A stretch of 64,000 bases of DNA from Actinacidiphila sp. DG2A-62. GTDB taxonomy: Bacteria > Actinomycetota > Actinomycetes > Streptomycetales > Streptomycetaceae. A model generated the notes under the pieces. It saw only the letters and a list, made by a program, of their open reading frames with translations. It had not been told where the DNA came from and did not search any database. The stretch spans positions 8,375,501 to 8,439,500 of the forward strand of contig NZ_JAYMGI010000002.1 in NCBI RefSeq assembly GCF_035825295.1, read 5' to 3'. The position numbers and the translations under genes were made by a program. Below are positions 41,719 through 50,268 of this stretch, piece after piece; within the stretch, counting starts at the first letter, position 1; each line of letters opens with the position of its first letter.

Positions 41719-42453
41719 ATGGGCAGCAGCACACAGGCGGTCGCGGCGACGGGCGTCGGCGCGGCGCGGGAGGGCGCTCGGACACCGGCGGGAGAGCCGC
41801 GGCTGACGCGCAAGGGCCAGGCGACGCGCGCGCGGATCGTGTCGGCCGCCTCGGGCCTGATGTTCGAACGGGGCGTCGCGGGCACCAGCACGGACGACGT
41901 ACGGATCGCGGCCGGCGTGAGCACCTCGCAGATCTACCACTACTTCGCCGACAAGTCCGCGCTGGTCAGGGCGGTCATCGCGCACCAGACGGAGGCGGTG
42001 CTGGACGCCCAGCGGCCGCTGCTCGGCAGTCTGGACAGCATGGCGGCGCTGCGCGCCTGGCGGGATCTGGTGGTGCAGCTCCAGCGGGAGCGCAACTGCG
42101 AGGGCGGCTGCCCGATCGGCTCACTGGCCGGGGAACTGGCCGAGACGGACCCGCAGGCGCGCGACGCGCTGGCGGCGGGGTTCGCCCGGTGGGAGGAGGG
42201 CATCCGCAGCGGTCTGCGGGACATGCGCGAGCGCGGCGAACTGCGGCCCGAGGCCGACCCCGACCGGCTGGCGCTGGCCATCCTCGCGGGCCTGCAGGGC
42301 GGACTGCTGCTGACGCAGACCCGCCGGGAGACCGCGCCCCTGGAGGCCGTGCTCGACGCGATGCTCGACCACGTCGAGGACCTGCTCACCGACCGCGCCG
42401 ACCGCGCCGACCGCGCCGACCGCGCCGACCGCGCCGGGAGCGCCGCGCGCTGA
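41719..42453 (+). CDS. TetR/AcrR family repressor of the divergent SDR gene
   Basis: 244 residues. The N-terminal helix-turn-helix lies at about residues 35-80 (TRARIVSAASGLMFERGVAG, then GVSTSQIYHYFADKSALV). The C-terminal ligand domain has RERNCEGGCPIGSLAGELAE, a signature of the TetR subgroup often found next to an SDR or oxidoreductase gene. The last residues are a DRA repeat made of 9-bp units (GACCGCGCC, about 42394-42438). It most likely binds the two TGGAG-CTCCA palindromes upstream, repressing itself and the SDR gene until an unknown inducer binds. Confidence 0.92.
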   Translation: MGSSTQAVAATGVGAAREGARTPAGEPRLTRKGQATRARIVSAASGLMFERGVAGTSTDDVRIAAGVSTSQIYHYFADKSALVRAVIAHQTEAVLDAQRPLLGSLDSMAALRAWRDLVVQLQRERNCEGGCPIGSLAGELAETDPQARDALAAGFARWEEGIRSGLRDMRERGELRPEADPDRLALAILAGLQGGLLLTQTRRETAPLEAVLDAMLDHVEDLLTDRADRADRADRADRAGSAAR

Positions 42454-42557
42454 GCGCGGCGCCGGTCCGAGGACGGGCCGGTCCGGCCGCGGCAGCCCGG
42501 TCCGCGGGACCCGGCACTTCGGGTCCGCGGGCGGCAGCCAAGGCCGGAACACACGGC

Positions 42558-42584
42558 GGCCGGTCCGCCGGCCGCGGACCGGCC
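42558..42584. terminator. Terminator hairpin between convergent tetR genes
   Basis: GGCCGGTCCGC (42558-42568) pairs with GCGGACCGGCC (42574-42584) around a 5-nt loop, between gene ends at 42453 (+) and 42629 (-). Confidence 0.8.
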
Positions 42585-42628
42585 CGCGGCCGGCGGGCTG
42601 CCGCGGGCCCGGCGATCCGGGCCGGCGG

Positions 42629-43387
42629 TCAGCAGGTGGTGGAGCCGTCGTCCGCGCCGCCGCTGATGAGGCGCAACTGCTCACGGGTGACGGCCGGCAC
42701 GGGCCCGGCCGGGGTGTGGCAGCGCAGCCCGGCGAACTGGATGTCGACCAGGCGCCGCCAGGCGTCCGGCGCGACGTCGCCCGCGGTCTCCACCACCCCG
42801 CGCAGCGCCCAGATGAGCGCCATCACGTCGCCGAGGCGCACGCCCGGCGCGATCCGCCCGGCCTGCTGCGCCCGAACCAGCAGATCCTCGATCAGGTCCC
42901 GCAACTGCTCCACGCACGCCGAGCGGGTCTTGCCGATCAGCTTGTGCGCGTAGCCGCGGTGCGCGACCACCGACTCGCCCATCACCTGCACGAAGAACTC
43001 CAGCCCCGCGCCGTCCGGCAGGGCCAGCGCCGCCTTCGCCTCGCCGACCAGCTCGACCAGCATCTGCGTGGCGATCTCGTCGATCAGCGCTTCCTTGTTC
43101 GGGAAGTGGCGGTACACCGTGCCGACGCCGACGCCGGCACGCGAGGCGATCAGCTCCATGCTGGCGTCGGTGCCGTGCTCCGCCAGGACCTCGCGGGCCG
43201 CCGCCGTCACCAGCCGGTGATTGCGCACGGCGTCCCGCCGCCCCGTCCTGCACGGGGTCTCCTGCGCCGGAGCCGGGCTCTTCGCGCCGGGAGCCTGCCC
43301 GGCCGGACTCTTCGCGGCCGGGGTCCGGGGGGTCCGGGCGTCCTCGGGCCGGGCGCCGCCCCGGGCGGCGTGGGTCTGCGCTGTCAT
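42629..43387 (-). CDS. TetR family regulator of the adjacent MFS exporter
   Basis: 252 residues from ATG 43387 (GGGAG 5 nt upstream); a GTG at 43393 is also in frame. An Ala/Pro-rich N-terminal tail of about 50 residues precedes the helix-turn-helix (LVTAAAREVLAEHGTDASME, then GVGVGTVYRHFPNKEALI). The ligand domain ends with HTPAGPVPAVTREQLRLISGG. It lies 58 bp downstream of the MFS gene on the same strand, forming an exporter-regulator operon. Its likely binding sites are the GGAA/TTCC palindromes upstream of the MFS gene. Confidence 0.9.
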   Translation of the reverse strand: MTAQTHAARGGARPEDARTPRTPAAKSPAGQAPGAKSPAPAQETPCRTGRRDAVRNHRLVTAAAREVLAEHGTDASMELIASRAGVGVGTVYRHFPNKEALIDEIATQMLVELVGEAKAALALPDGAGLEFFVQVMGESVVAHRGYAHKLIGKTRSACVEQLRDLIEDLLVRAQQAGRIAPGVRLGDVMALIWALRGVVETAGDVAPDAWRRLVDIQFAGLRCHTPAGPVPAVTREQLRLISGGADDGSTTC

Positions 43388-43445
43388 CGTCACTCCCGCT
43401 GCGTGCCGTACCCGTCCTGGCCGTCCGTACCCCCGGCGCCGTCCG

Positions 43446-44915
43446 CTACTCGGGCCTGTCGCCGACGACGGTACCGCGCGCGGCCGCCACCGGCGCCGAC
43501 TGCGCCTGCTCCTCGGAGTGCGCCACCACGTTGCTGCGGCGGGTCACCGGGATCAGCATCGCGGCGAACGCCGCGATGAGCAGCGCCCCGCCGAGCATCG
43601 CGAAGCCGTTGGTGTAACCCGCCTCGCGCGGCAGGCCGTCGGCCGCCGGGCTCGCGGTGACCACGCTGGCCATCAGCGCCGCGCCGATCGAACCGCCGAT
43701 GGTACGGATGTTGGCGTTCATGCCGCTGGCCACACCGGTCTGCTCCGGCGGCACCGCGCTCACGATCAGGCTGGACATCGCCGCGAAGGCCAGGCCGAAG
43801 CCCGCGCCCATGATGCCCGTGGCGACGTACAGCTCCCAGGTCTCGGTGTGCGCCCACGCCAGCATCGCCATCGAGGCGGTGCCGATCAGCGAGCCGACCA
43901 CGACCACCGTCTTGCCGCCGAAGCGCGCCGCCAGGCGGTTGGTGAACAGGCCCACCGCGAACATCGCCACACTCATCGGCAGCAAAATCAGACCGGACTT
44001 GGTGATGCTCGCGCCGAACCCGTAGCCCGTGGACTTCGGCGTCTGCACGAACTCCGGCAGGAACGCGAACACCGCGTACATGCCGACGCCGAACAGCAGC
44101 GCCACCAGGTTGTTGGTCCACACCGCGGGGCGGCGCATCATCGCCATGTCGATCAGCGGCTGCGCCGACCGGCGCTCGACCTCCACCCAGCCGACCGCCA
44201 GCACGGCCGCGGCGACGAACAGGCCGATCACCTTGCCGGAGCCCCAGCCCCACACCGGGGCCTGGCTCAGCGCGACCAGCAGCGCCACCAGCCAGGCGGA
44301 CAGCAGCAGCGCGGGCGCCCAGCTGATCCGGCCCGGCGTGCGCACCGGCGACCGCGGCACCAGCAGCACCGTCGCCACACCCGACGCGACGGTGAGGACC
44401 ATCGGCAGCCAGAAGAGCCAGTGGTAGTTGAGCGCGTTGACGATCGGGCCGGCCAGCACGATGCCCAGTCCCGAGCCGACGGCGATCAGCGAGGCGATCG
44501 CGGCCACCGCCCCGCTCACCTTCTCGGCCGGGAACTCGTCGCGGATGATGCCGAAGGTCAGCGGCAGCACACCGCCGCCGATGCCCTGGATCGCCCGCGC
44601 CACGATCATCACCGTCACGTTGGTGGCCAGCGCCGCCAGCAGCGAGCCCGCGGCGAGCGCGGCGAGCGTCGCCACGAAGACGCGCTCCTTGCCGATGATG
44701 TCGCCGATGCGGCCCATGATCGGCGTGAATATGGACGCCGACAGCAGGTACGCCGTCAGCACCCAGGTCACGGTGTTCTGGTTGGTGTGCAGGTCCTCCT
44801 GGATCGTCGGCAAAACCGGGGTGACCAGGGACTGCAGCAGCGCGTACGCGGTGACGCTCGCCGCCAGCACCGCGAATGTCACCTGGTGGTGCGTGCGCCG
44901 GGTCTCGGACGCCAT
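43446..44915 (-). CDS. DHA2-type MFS multidrug transporter
   Basis: 489 residues with about 14 predicted helices. Motif A is GRIGDIIGKERVF, and GIGGGVLPLTFGIIRDEFP and GSGLGIVLAGPIVNALNYHWLFWLP are typical of DHA2 exporters. The ATG at 44915 has GAGGGAG 5 nt upstream. On the minus strand CTGACG and TAACGG about 16 nt apart may form the promoter, flanked by two palindromes at 44943-44996. Together with the downstream TetR gene it forms an inducible efflux module for an unknown compound. Confidence 0.93.
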   Translation of the reverse strand: MASETRRTHHQVTFAVLAASVTAYALLQSLVTPVLPTIQEDLHTNQNTVTWVLTAYLLSASIFTPIMGRIGDIIGKERVFVATLAALAAGSLLAALATNVTVMIVARAIQGIGGGVLPLTFGIIRDEFPAEKVSGAVAAIASLIAVGSGLGIVLAGPIVNALNYHWLFWLPMVLTVASGVATVLLVPRSPVRTPGRISWAPALLLSAWLVALLVALSQAPVWGWGSGKVIGLFVAAAVLAVGWVEVERRSAQPLIDMAMMRRPAVWTNNLVALLFGVGMYAVFAFLPEFVQTPKSTGYGFGASITKSGLILLPMSVAMFAVGLFTNRLAARFGGKTVVVVGSLIGTASMAMLAWAHTETWELYVATGIMGAGFGLAFAAMSSLIVSAVPPEQTGVASGMNANIRTIGGSIGAALMASVVTASPAADGLPREAGYTNGFAMLGGALLIAAFAAMLIPVTRRSNVVAHSEEQAQSAPVAAARGTVVGDRPE

Positions 44916-44942
44916 GGAACTCCCTCACAGCGAAGTCTGAAG

Positions 44943-44958
44943 CGGAATCGGTGTTCCG
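44943..44958. promoter_or_regulatory. Operator candidate CGGAATCGGTGTTCCG
   Basis: 16-bp imperfect inverted repeat with CGGAA/TTCCG arms, 28 bp upstream of the MFS start and just downstream of the putative -10 region. Confidence 0.65.
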
Positions 44959-44982
44959 TTATGACTCCAGGCTAGCGCGTCA

Positions 44983-44996
44983 GGAATGGCCATTCC
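44983..44996. promoter_or_regulatory. Operator candidate GGAATGGCCATTCC
   Basis: 14-bp perfect palindrome sharing GGAAT/TTCC with the site at 44943. It adjoins the putative -35 element of the MFS promoter. Confidence 0.7.
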
Positions 44997-45101
44997 GTTT
45001 CGTCGGGGTGAGTTCTTGGCCACACGGGGGGCGTGTCGAGGCGCGGACGGCGCGTCCCGGCACCCGCGCCGGGAGCCGCACCACCGCGCGCCGCCCTCCC
45101 G

Positions 45102-45107
45102 TACGCT
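45102..45107 (+). promoter_or_regulatory. TACGCT -10 element, probable leaderless start of the methyltransferase gene
   Basis: TACGCT is followed by 6 nt (GGGCCG) and the GTG at 45114, which is the start only if the C5 run at 45121-45125 lacks one base. Confidence 0.5.
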
Positions 45108-45113
45108 GGGCCG

Positions 45114-45829
45114 GTGTTCTCCCCCAGGGCCCCACGCTGCGCGAACTGGCCGTGCAGGCGCTGTCGTCCGTCGAGCGCGGATACGACCTGCTGGCGCCGA
45201 CGTTCGACCGGACGCCGTTCCGCACCCCGGACCGCTTCCTGGACGCGACGGCGGGGGCGCTCGCCGCACTCGGGCCGTTCGAGGACGGGCTCGACGTGTG
45301 CTGCGGCACCGGCGCGGGCCTGCGGGCGCTGCGCCCGCTGTGCCGCGGGTCCGTCACCGGCGTCGACTTCAGCGCCGGCATGCTCGCGCGGGCCCGCGCC
45401 GCCGATCCGGCCGGGGACGCGCGGTGGGTGCGCGCCGACGTGCGCGCGATGCCCTTCACCGAGGCGTTCGACCTCGCGGTGAGCTTCGGCGCGTTCGGCC
45501 ACTTCCTGCCGGCCGAGCGGCCCCTGCTGTTCGCGCAGGTGCGGCGGGCGCTGCGCCCCGGCGGCCTCTTCGCCTTCCCGGTCGGCGCGCCGCCCGCGCC
45601 GTCGTCCCCCTGGTACTGGGCCTTCGCCGGCTTCGACGCGGCGCTGCGCGTGCGCAACGCCCTGTGGCGCCCGCCCTTCGTCATGTACTACCGGACCTTC
45701 CCCCTCGGCGCGGTCCGCGCCGACCTGGAGGCCGCGGGGTTCGCCGTGCGGCTGACGCCGCTGGAGGAGTTCGGCCGCCGCGACGACGGCAGCCCGCGCT
45801 GCCGCCTGGTCCTGGCCCGGCGGACGTAG
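45114..45829 (+). CDS. Class I SAM-dependent methyltransferase, start region frameshifted
   Basis: About 230 residues. Motif I is LDVCCGTGAGL, motif II region VTGVDFSAGMLARAR, and later ALRPGGLFAFPVG, all typical of class I methyltransferases. The main frame is uninterrupted from 45129 to the stop at 45829 and could start at GTG 45152. A GTG at 45114 behind a leaderless promoter starts VFSP and joins the main frame (PTLRELAVQALSSVERGYDLL) only if one C is added to the run at 45121-45125. That reading restores a normal N-terminal helix, so a missing base is likely. Substrate unknown. Confidence 0.8.
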
Positions 45830-45950
45830 GCGGCGCCGCTCTCCTCTCCCCGCGCCCGGGCCGCACCGGCTTGCGCACGTCGGTACCGCTCTGCGACGTC
45901 GCGTCCGGCCGGTCGGCGCCGGCGGCCGGGTACGGGCGGCAGGGGCGTGG

Positions 45951-47297
45951 TCAGACGCCGCCCCTGTCGAGGTCCGCGACCGCTCCGCCCGGCACGGCCC
46001 GCCGCGCCTGGGCGTCGTGCCGCGCCGCCGGCACGTCGCGGGGAAGCCGGCCCGCAGCACGGCGGCGCACGCGGCCGACACCACGACCACGGCGGCGGCC
46101 GCGAGCAGCGCCTGGTGGTAGCCGTGCCGCAGGAGCGGTGTGACGACGAGGGGGCCGAGGATCTGGCCGACCGAGTAGCCGGCCGTCAGCAGGGCGACCG
46201 CGCGCCGGAAGCCCAGCTGGGCGCCCACGGTCAGCGCCAGCGTGCTGACGCCGATGAAGGTGCCGCCGAACAGGACCGCCGAGCCGAGCGCGGCCCCGAC
46301 GCCGCCGACGAGCGCCGGCAGGGCGATCCCGGCCGCCTGCACCACGAGCGCGGCGCACAGCAGCCCGGGGCGCGACCAGCGCCGCCCGAGCCCGGTCCAC
46401 ACCGCCGCGGACGGCACGGCGGCCAGGCCGACCACCACCCAGGCGCCGCTGCCGAGCCACCCCGGGGAGCCCTGCTCGACGGCGGCGACGAGGAAGGTGC
46501 CCGCCACGATGTAGCCGACGCCCTCCAGGGCGTAGGACGCGAGCAGCACGCCGAACGCGCGCCGCGCGCCGGCCCCGCGCCACCGGTCCCCGCTCCCTCG
46601 GCGCGCGCCGTACGCCGCGGCGCCGTACGCACCCCGCCGGTACGCACCCCGCCGGTCCGCCCCCGCGCCGCACGGATCGGCGCCGGCCCGGGGCCGGCGC
46701 CGGCTCGGGCTCCAGCCGCCACGAGACCGCGGTGAGCGCGGCGCCGAGGGCGGCCGAGGCCCACCAGGCCGCACGCCAGTCGGCGGCCGACCGCAGGACC
46801 AGGACGAGCAGGCCGGACAGCGCGATGCCGGCGCCCACCCCGCCGAAGGCCCAGCCGGGCACATGGTCCGGTTCCTGTCGCAGGCGGCTGTGGAGGGAGC
46901 TGACGGCGATCACGAAGACCAGGGCGCTCGCGACGCCGGCGAGCAGCCGGAGCACGAGCCAGGCCGCGGTGCCGCCGGCGACCGGCATCGCGGCCAGGGT
47001 CGCGGTCAGCGTGACCAGCGCGGCCCGCAGGACGGTGCGCGAGCGGACCACGGCGGGCGCGGCGGTGCCGAGCAGCGCCCCGACGAGGTAGCCGGCGTAG
47101 TTGGCGGTCGCCAGGTGGGCGCCGCCGCTCGCCGACAGCCCCGCCTGCTCGTGCATCAGGGGCAGGATCGGTGTGAAGACGAACCGGCCGACGCCCATCC
47201 CCGCGGCCAGCGCCGCGGCTGCTCGGAGCACGTGCGCCCAGGGCGAGCGCGGCGCCGCGGCCGTGCGCGTCCCGGCGTACGGCGGGTGTTGTGTCAT
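45951..47297 (-). CDS. YbfB/YjiJ-type MFS transporter, reading frame interrupted twice
   Basis: From ATG 47297 the first six helices are in one frame (AAALAAGMGVGRFVFTPILP is the YbfB/YjiJ signature) up to LTAVSWRLEPEPAP. Helices 7-12 (AFGVLLASYALEGVGYIVAG and onwards to AAVLRAGFP) are in a second frame. The C-terminus returns to the first frame and ends DLDRGGV at 45951. The first shift lies in a repeat-rich stretch (46570-46700) holding a duplicated ACGCACCCCGCCGGT. The second fits a missing base in the G4 run at 46040-46043. The gene belongs with the muconolactone-isomerase-like gene and the divergent LysR gene. Confidence 0.75.
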   Translation of the reverse strand: MTQHPPYAGTRTAAAPRSPWAHVLRAAAALAAGMGVGRFVFTPILPLMHEQAGLSASGGAHLATANYAGYLVGALLGTAAPAVVRSRTVLRAALVTLTATLAAMPVAGGTAAWLVLRLLAGVASALVFVIAVSSLHSRLRQEPDHVPGWAFGGVGAGIALSGLLVLVLRSAADWRAAWWASAALGAALTAVSWRLEPEPAPAPGRRRSVRRGGGPAGCVPAGCVRRRGVRRAPRERGPVARGRRAARVRRAARVLRPGGRRLHRGGHLPRRRRRAGLPGVARQRRLGGGRPGRRAVRGGVDRARAALVAPRAAVRRARGAGGRDRPAGARRRRRGRARLGGPVRRHLHRRQHAGADRGRPAGLPARGRPADGRLLGRPDPRPPRRHTAPAARLPPGAARGRRRGRGVGRVRRRAAGRLPRDVPAARHDAQARRAVPGGAVADLDRGGV

Positions 47298-47395
47298 GGC
47301 GAAGTCCTTGCGGTCGTTCGGGTGTCGCGGACGCGGGCGCCGCACCTGACCCCTGTGCGCGCCGACCGCCGGCCGCGCGGGAGTGGCGGGACGCG

Positions 47396-47698
47396 TCACG
47401 CGGTGCGGTGGCCCCGCCCGGGGTCGTTGGGGTGGGACTCCAGCGCGGTGACAGCGACGGTCATCCACGGCCGCAGCGGCAGCGTGCCGAGGACCTCCCG
47501 GCGCAGCTCCTCCTCGTCCGCGGCGCGCCGGACGCCGATGCTGCGCGCCTCGCCGACCGGGCGCCACAGGCGCACCAGGCGGCCGGCGGCGGCCAGTTCC
47601 GCCGCCCGGACCGCCTCGGCGGCACGCCGGCGGTCGACCTCGTCCGCGCCGATCCCCTCGGGCACGGTGGTGGTGATCTCGACCAGGAACTCGCGCAT
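47396..47698 (-). CDS. Muconolactone delta-isomerase-like protein
   Basis: 100 residues. It starts MREFLVEITTTVPEGIGADEV and ends LPLRPWMTVAVTALESHPNDP, the size and pattern of CatC-type muconolactone isomerases, which form decamers of a ferredoxin-like fold. No other beta-ketoadipate pathway genes are near, so it may act on a different small lactone or bind a ligand. It is 98 bp upstream of the YbfB-type MFS gene on the same strand and divergent from a LysR gene, forming one probable regulon. Confidence 0.83.
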   Translation of the reverse strand: MREFLVEITTTVPEGIGADEVDRRRAAEAVRAAELAAAGRLVRLWRPVGEARSIGVRRAADEEELRREVLGTLPLRPWMTVAVTALESHPNDPGRGHRTA

Positions 47699-47803
47699 GA
47701 ATCCGCTCCGCTCGCTGAAGGGGCCTCCCGGCGCCGTGCCGTGCCGTGCCGCCATCGTCCGCCCGGCCGGCGGGCCGCGCCACGACCGGCTGCCTCACGC
47801 GTA

Positions 47804-47818
47804 GGAGGCTGAGGCTCC
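47804..47818. promoter_or_regulatory. LysR-type box candidate GGAG-N7-CTCC
   Basis: Inverted repeat in the divergent region, flanked by a direct repeat of CACGCGTAG at 47796-47804 and 47821-47829. It lies 22 bp upstream of the LysR start. Confidence 0.4.
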
Positions 47819-47826
47819 CACACGCG

Positions 47827-47832
47827 TAGCAT
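47827..47832 (+). promoter_or_regulatory. TAGCAT -10 element, probable leaderless start of the LysR gene
   Basis: TAGCAT is separated by 7 nt (GGGCGCC) from GTG 47840. Confidence 0.55.
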
Positions 47833-47839
47833 GGGCGCC

Positions 47840-48756
47840 GTGGAGCTGCGCCAACTTCGCTACTTCGTCACGGTCGCCGAAGAGCTGAACTTCAGCCGCG
47901 CCGCCGGGCGGCTCCTGATCGCGGGCCCGTCGCTGTCCCAGCAGATCAAGGCGCTGGAACGCGACCTGGGCGTGCGCCTGTTCGACCGGGACCGGCGCTC
48001 GGTCGCGCTGACCCCCGCGGGCGCGGACCTGCTGCCGTACGCGCGCGGCCTGCTGGAGGAGGCCGAGGAGCTGCGGCGGCGGGCCCGCCGGCTGGCGGGG
48101 ACGCGGCCGGTGCGGCTCGGCCGTGTGGACTGGCTCCCCCGGACCTCCTCGCCCGCACCTCGGCGGTGGCCGAGGTGCACGTGGACCCGTGGGTCGCCCC
48201 TTCGCACGCCCAGGCCGCACGGGTCGCCGACGGCAGCCTCGACCTCGCCGTGTGCTGGGTCCGCACACCCGACCTGGAGCGGCTGGGACTGCGCGCCCGA
48301 CTGCTCGGCGCCGACCGGCTGCACGCCGTGGCCGCCGGCGGCGAGTCCGGTGAGGTGGCCGCCCGCGACACCGCCGTCCTGCTGACCGAGGACGCCACGT
48401 CCTGGTCGTCCTGGGACGCCTACGCCGGCGAGCTGGTCCGCGACACCGGCGCGCGGGCGCTGCGCGTGCACGACGCGGGCGTCACCGGTCCGGCCTTCTT
48501 CGACCACGTCCGCCGCAGCCGGCGGCCGGTGGTCAACTCGCCCAAGGGCCAGGCCGCGAAACTGCCGCCCGACCTGGTCCGGCGTCCCGTCGTCGGGCCG
48601 CGCGTCCACTGGACCTGGTCGCTGGTGTGGCGCGGCGCCGAGGACCGGGCGGCCGTCCTGGCCACCGTCGAGGCGCTCTGCGACGGCGTCGGCGAGCCCG
48701 CGTTCCACGGCCCGGACGACTGGCTGCCGGCCGGGGACCCGTACCGGCGGAGCTGA
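47840..48756 (+). CDS. LysR family regulator, frameshift in the effector domain
   Basis: From GTG 47840 (VELRQLRYFVTVAEELNFSR) the DNA-binding domain and linker are intact: RLLIAGPSLSQQIKALERDLG. After RLGRVDWLP the expected continuation (PDLLARTSAVAEVHVDPWVAP and the rest of the effector domain to GDPYRRS at 48756) is in the next frame. Adding one C to the C5 run at 48136-48140 restores a single frame of about 305 residues. It is divergent from the muconolactone-isomerase-like gene and the MFS gene, which it probably controls. A PRVHWTWSLVWR segment near the end is intact. Confidence 0.82.
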
Positions 48757-48812
48757 GCCGCGCCGCGCCCCGGCCGGTCCGGCCCCGCACGGCCCGCGCA
48801 CGGCCGGAACCA

Positions 48813-48834
48813 CCGCGCCGCCGACCGGGCGCGG
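48813..48834. terminator. Weak terminator hairpin
   Basis: CCGCGCC (48813-48819) pairs with GGCGCGG (48828-48834) across 8 nt, between converging gene ends at 48756 (+) and 48842 (-). Confidence 0.45.
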
Positions 48835-48841
48835 CGCCGGG

Positions 48842-49735
48842 TCAGAGGTGGGGGCGGGCGATCGCTGCGCCGCTCCCGGCGTCCGGGAAGCCCGGGGTGC
48901 GCCAGGCGGGGGCGGAGACGGGGACGGCGAAGGCCTCGACGTCCGGCTGGGCGGTGAGCCAGGCGCGGGCCCCGGCGCCCATGGCGTAGCCGGCGGTCGC
49001 GGCGACGTCGGCGTCGGTGAGCGAGGCCGCCGTGACGGTGAGGGAGGCCAGGTCCGTGCGCGGCGGGCGGCCGGTGCGGGGGTCGAGGACGTGCGCGCCG
49101 CGCTCGGCGGGACCCGACGTCGCGACCGCCAGACCGCGGCCGGCGGGCGAGGCGTCACCGGGGGCCGCCGCGGCGACCACCGCGGCCAGCGCGCCGCGGC
49201 GCAGCGGGTGCGACACGCCGACGCGCCAGGGGCCGCCGTAGGTCTGCACGTCGCCGCCGCCGTTGACGCAGACCGCCTCGGCGCCCGCGGCGTCGACCAG
49301 CAGCGCCGCCCGCTCCACCGCCCAGCCCTTGACCAGCCCGGTCGGGTCGAAGCCGCCCGCGTACCCGGCGTCGAAGAAGCCGCCGGTGCGCCGCCTGGCC
49401 CGCTCGCACAGCGCGTGCACCTCGCCCACCTCCGGGGAGCAGGCGGACAGCGGCAGGTCGCCCGCGGCGAGTCGGCTGACCTGGCTGTCGGGGCGGTACG
49501 TCGAGAACACCGCGTCCACGTGGTGCAGCCAGGCAACCGCCTCGCGGAGCGCAGCCGCCACCCGCGCAGGGGAGCCGCCGCGCACGTCGAACGAGAAGAC
49601 CGTGCCCATGGCGTGCTCGACGTGCCGCGTCCGCGCGGGCACGTCCGCCGTGACCGCCGCGGCCAGCGGCGCCCGCCAGTCCGCCGGCCCGCCCGGCCCG
49701 GCCGGGGCGCCGGGCGCGGGCGTGGACTCAGCCAC
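48842..49735 (-). CDS. apbE: FAD:protein FMN transferase (ApbE)
   Basis: 297 residues. ApbE motifs: AMGTVFSFDVRGG, AVFSTYRPDSQVSRL, GGFDPTGLVKGWAVERAA, VCVNGGGDVQTYG, SHPLRRG, and HVLDPRTGRPPRTDLASLTVTA with Asp and Thr residues for Mg and flavin. There is no signal peptide, as is usual in actinobacterial homologues. It is the last gene after the FMN-binding-domain gene (8-bp overlap) and the ferric-reductase-like gene. Its expected job is to attach FMN to the Thr of the FMN-binding protein. Confidence 0.93.
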   Translation of the reverse strand: MAESTPAPGAPAGPGGPADWRAPLAAAVTADVPARTRHVEHAMGTVFSFDVRGGSPARVAAALREAVAWLHHVDAVFSTYRPDSQVSRLAAGDLPLSACSPEVGEVHALCERARRRTGGFFDAGYAGGFDPTGLVKGWAVERAALLVDAAGAEAVCVNGGGDVQTYGGPWRVGVSHPLRRGALAAVVAAAAPGDASPAGRGLAVATSGPAERGAHVLDPRTGRPPRTDLASLTVTAASLTDADVAATAGYAMGAGARAWLTAQPDVEAFAVPVSAPAWRTPGFPDAGSGAAIARPHL

Positions 49736-50261
49736 GGGACTTGTCCAACGCGCTCTGCAGCGACTGGAGATAGCCCTCGCTGGTGTACGTCGCGCCGGAC
49801 ACCGTGTCCACCTGGGCGCTCTGCGCGGCCAGCACCTCCTGGGTGAGCTGCGGGACGGCGAAGGAGGAGATCTCCTGGTCGCGCGGGTTGTCCTGCGGGA
49901 GCTGGAGGGTGGTCACCGCGGTGATCCGGCCGCCGGAGAGCGTGACGCGCAGCTGCACCGGGCCGTAGCGGGTCTGCACGGTGTCGCCGTCCACGGTGCG
50001 GGTGCCGGACGTGCCGGACGTGCCGGACGAGCCGGACGAGCCGGAGCCCGCGGCGCCGGAGGACCCGGGCGTGCTCTGAGCGCCTCCGGACGTGCCGGAC
50101 GTGGCCGACGTCGACGGCGCGGTCGGCGCCGGGTCCGTCGCGAGATTCGCCGCCGCGGCCGAGCCGTGCGGCTTGAGGGACAGCAGGAGCAGTCCGCCCG
50201 CCACCGTCGACACGGACGTGATCACGATGCGGCGCAGCGGCCGGGAGGGGAGTGCGGTCAC
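49728..50261 (-). CDS. FMN-binding domain protein, predicted ApbE substrate
   Basis: 177 residues. An N-terminal membrane segment (residues about 12-30) is followed by a Ser/Gly/Thr-rich linker (48-88, many SGTSG units) and an FMN_bind domain (90-170). DTVSGATYTS (152-161) is the flavinylation motif, with Thr158 the expected acceptor of FMN through a phosphoester bond. The neighbouring ferric-reductase-like protein could pass electrons from NAD(P)H or haem to this exported flavin carrier. The stop overlaps the apbE start by 8 bp and the start is 7 bp after the upstream gene. Confidence 0.92.
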   Translation of the reverse strand: MTALPSRPLRRIVITSVSTVAGGLLLLSLKPHGSAAAANLATDPAPTAPSTSATSGTSGGAQSTPGSSGAAGSGSSGSSGTSGTSGTRTVDGDTVQTRYGPVQLRVTLSGGRITAVTTLQLPQDNPRDQEISSFAVPQLTQEVLAAQSAQVDTVSGATYTSEGYLQSLQSALDKSRG

Positions 50262-50268
50262 GTGCGCC

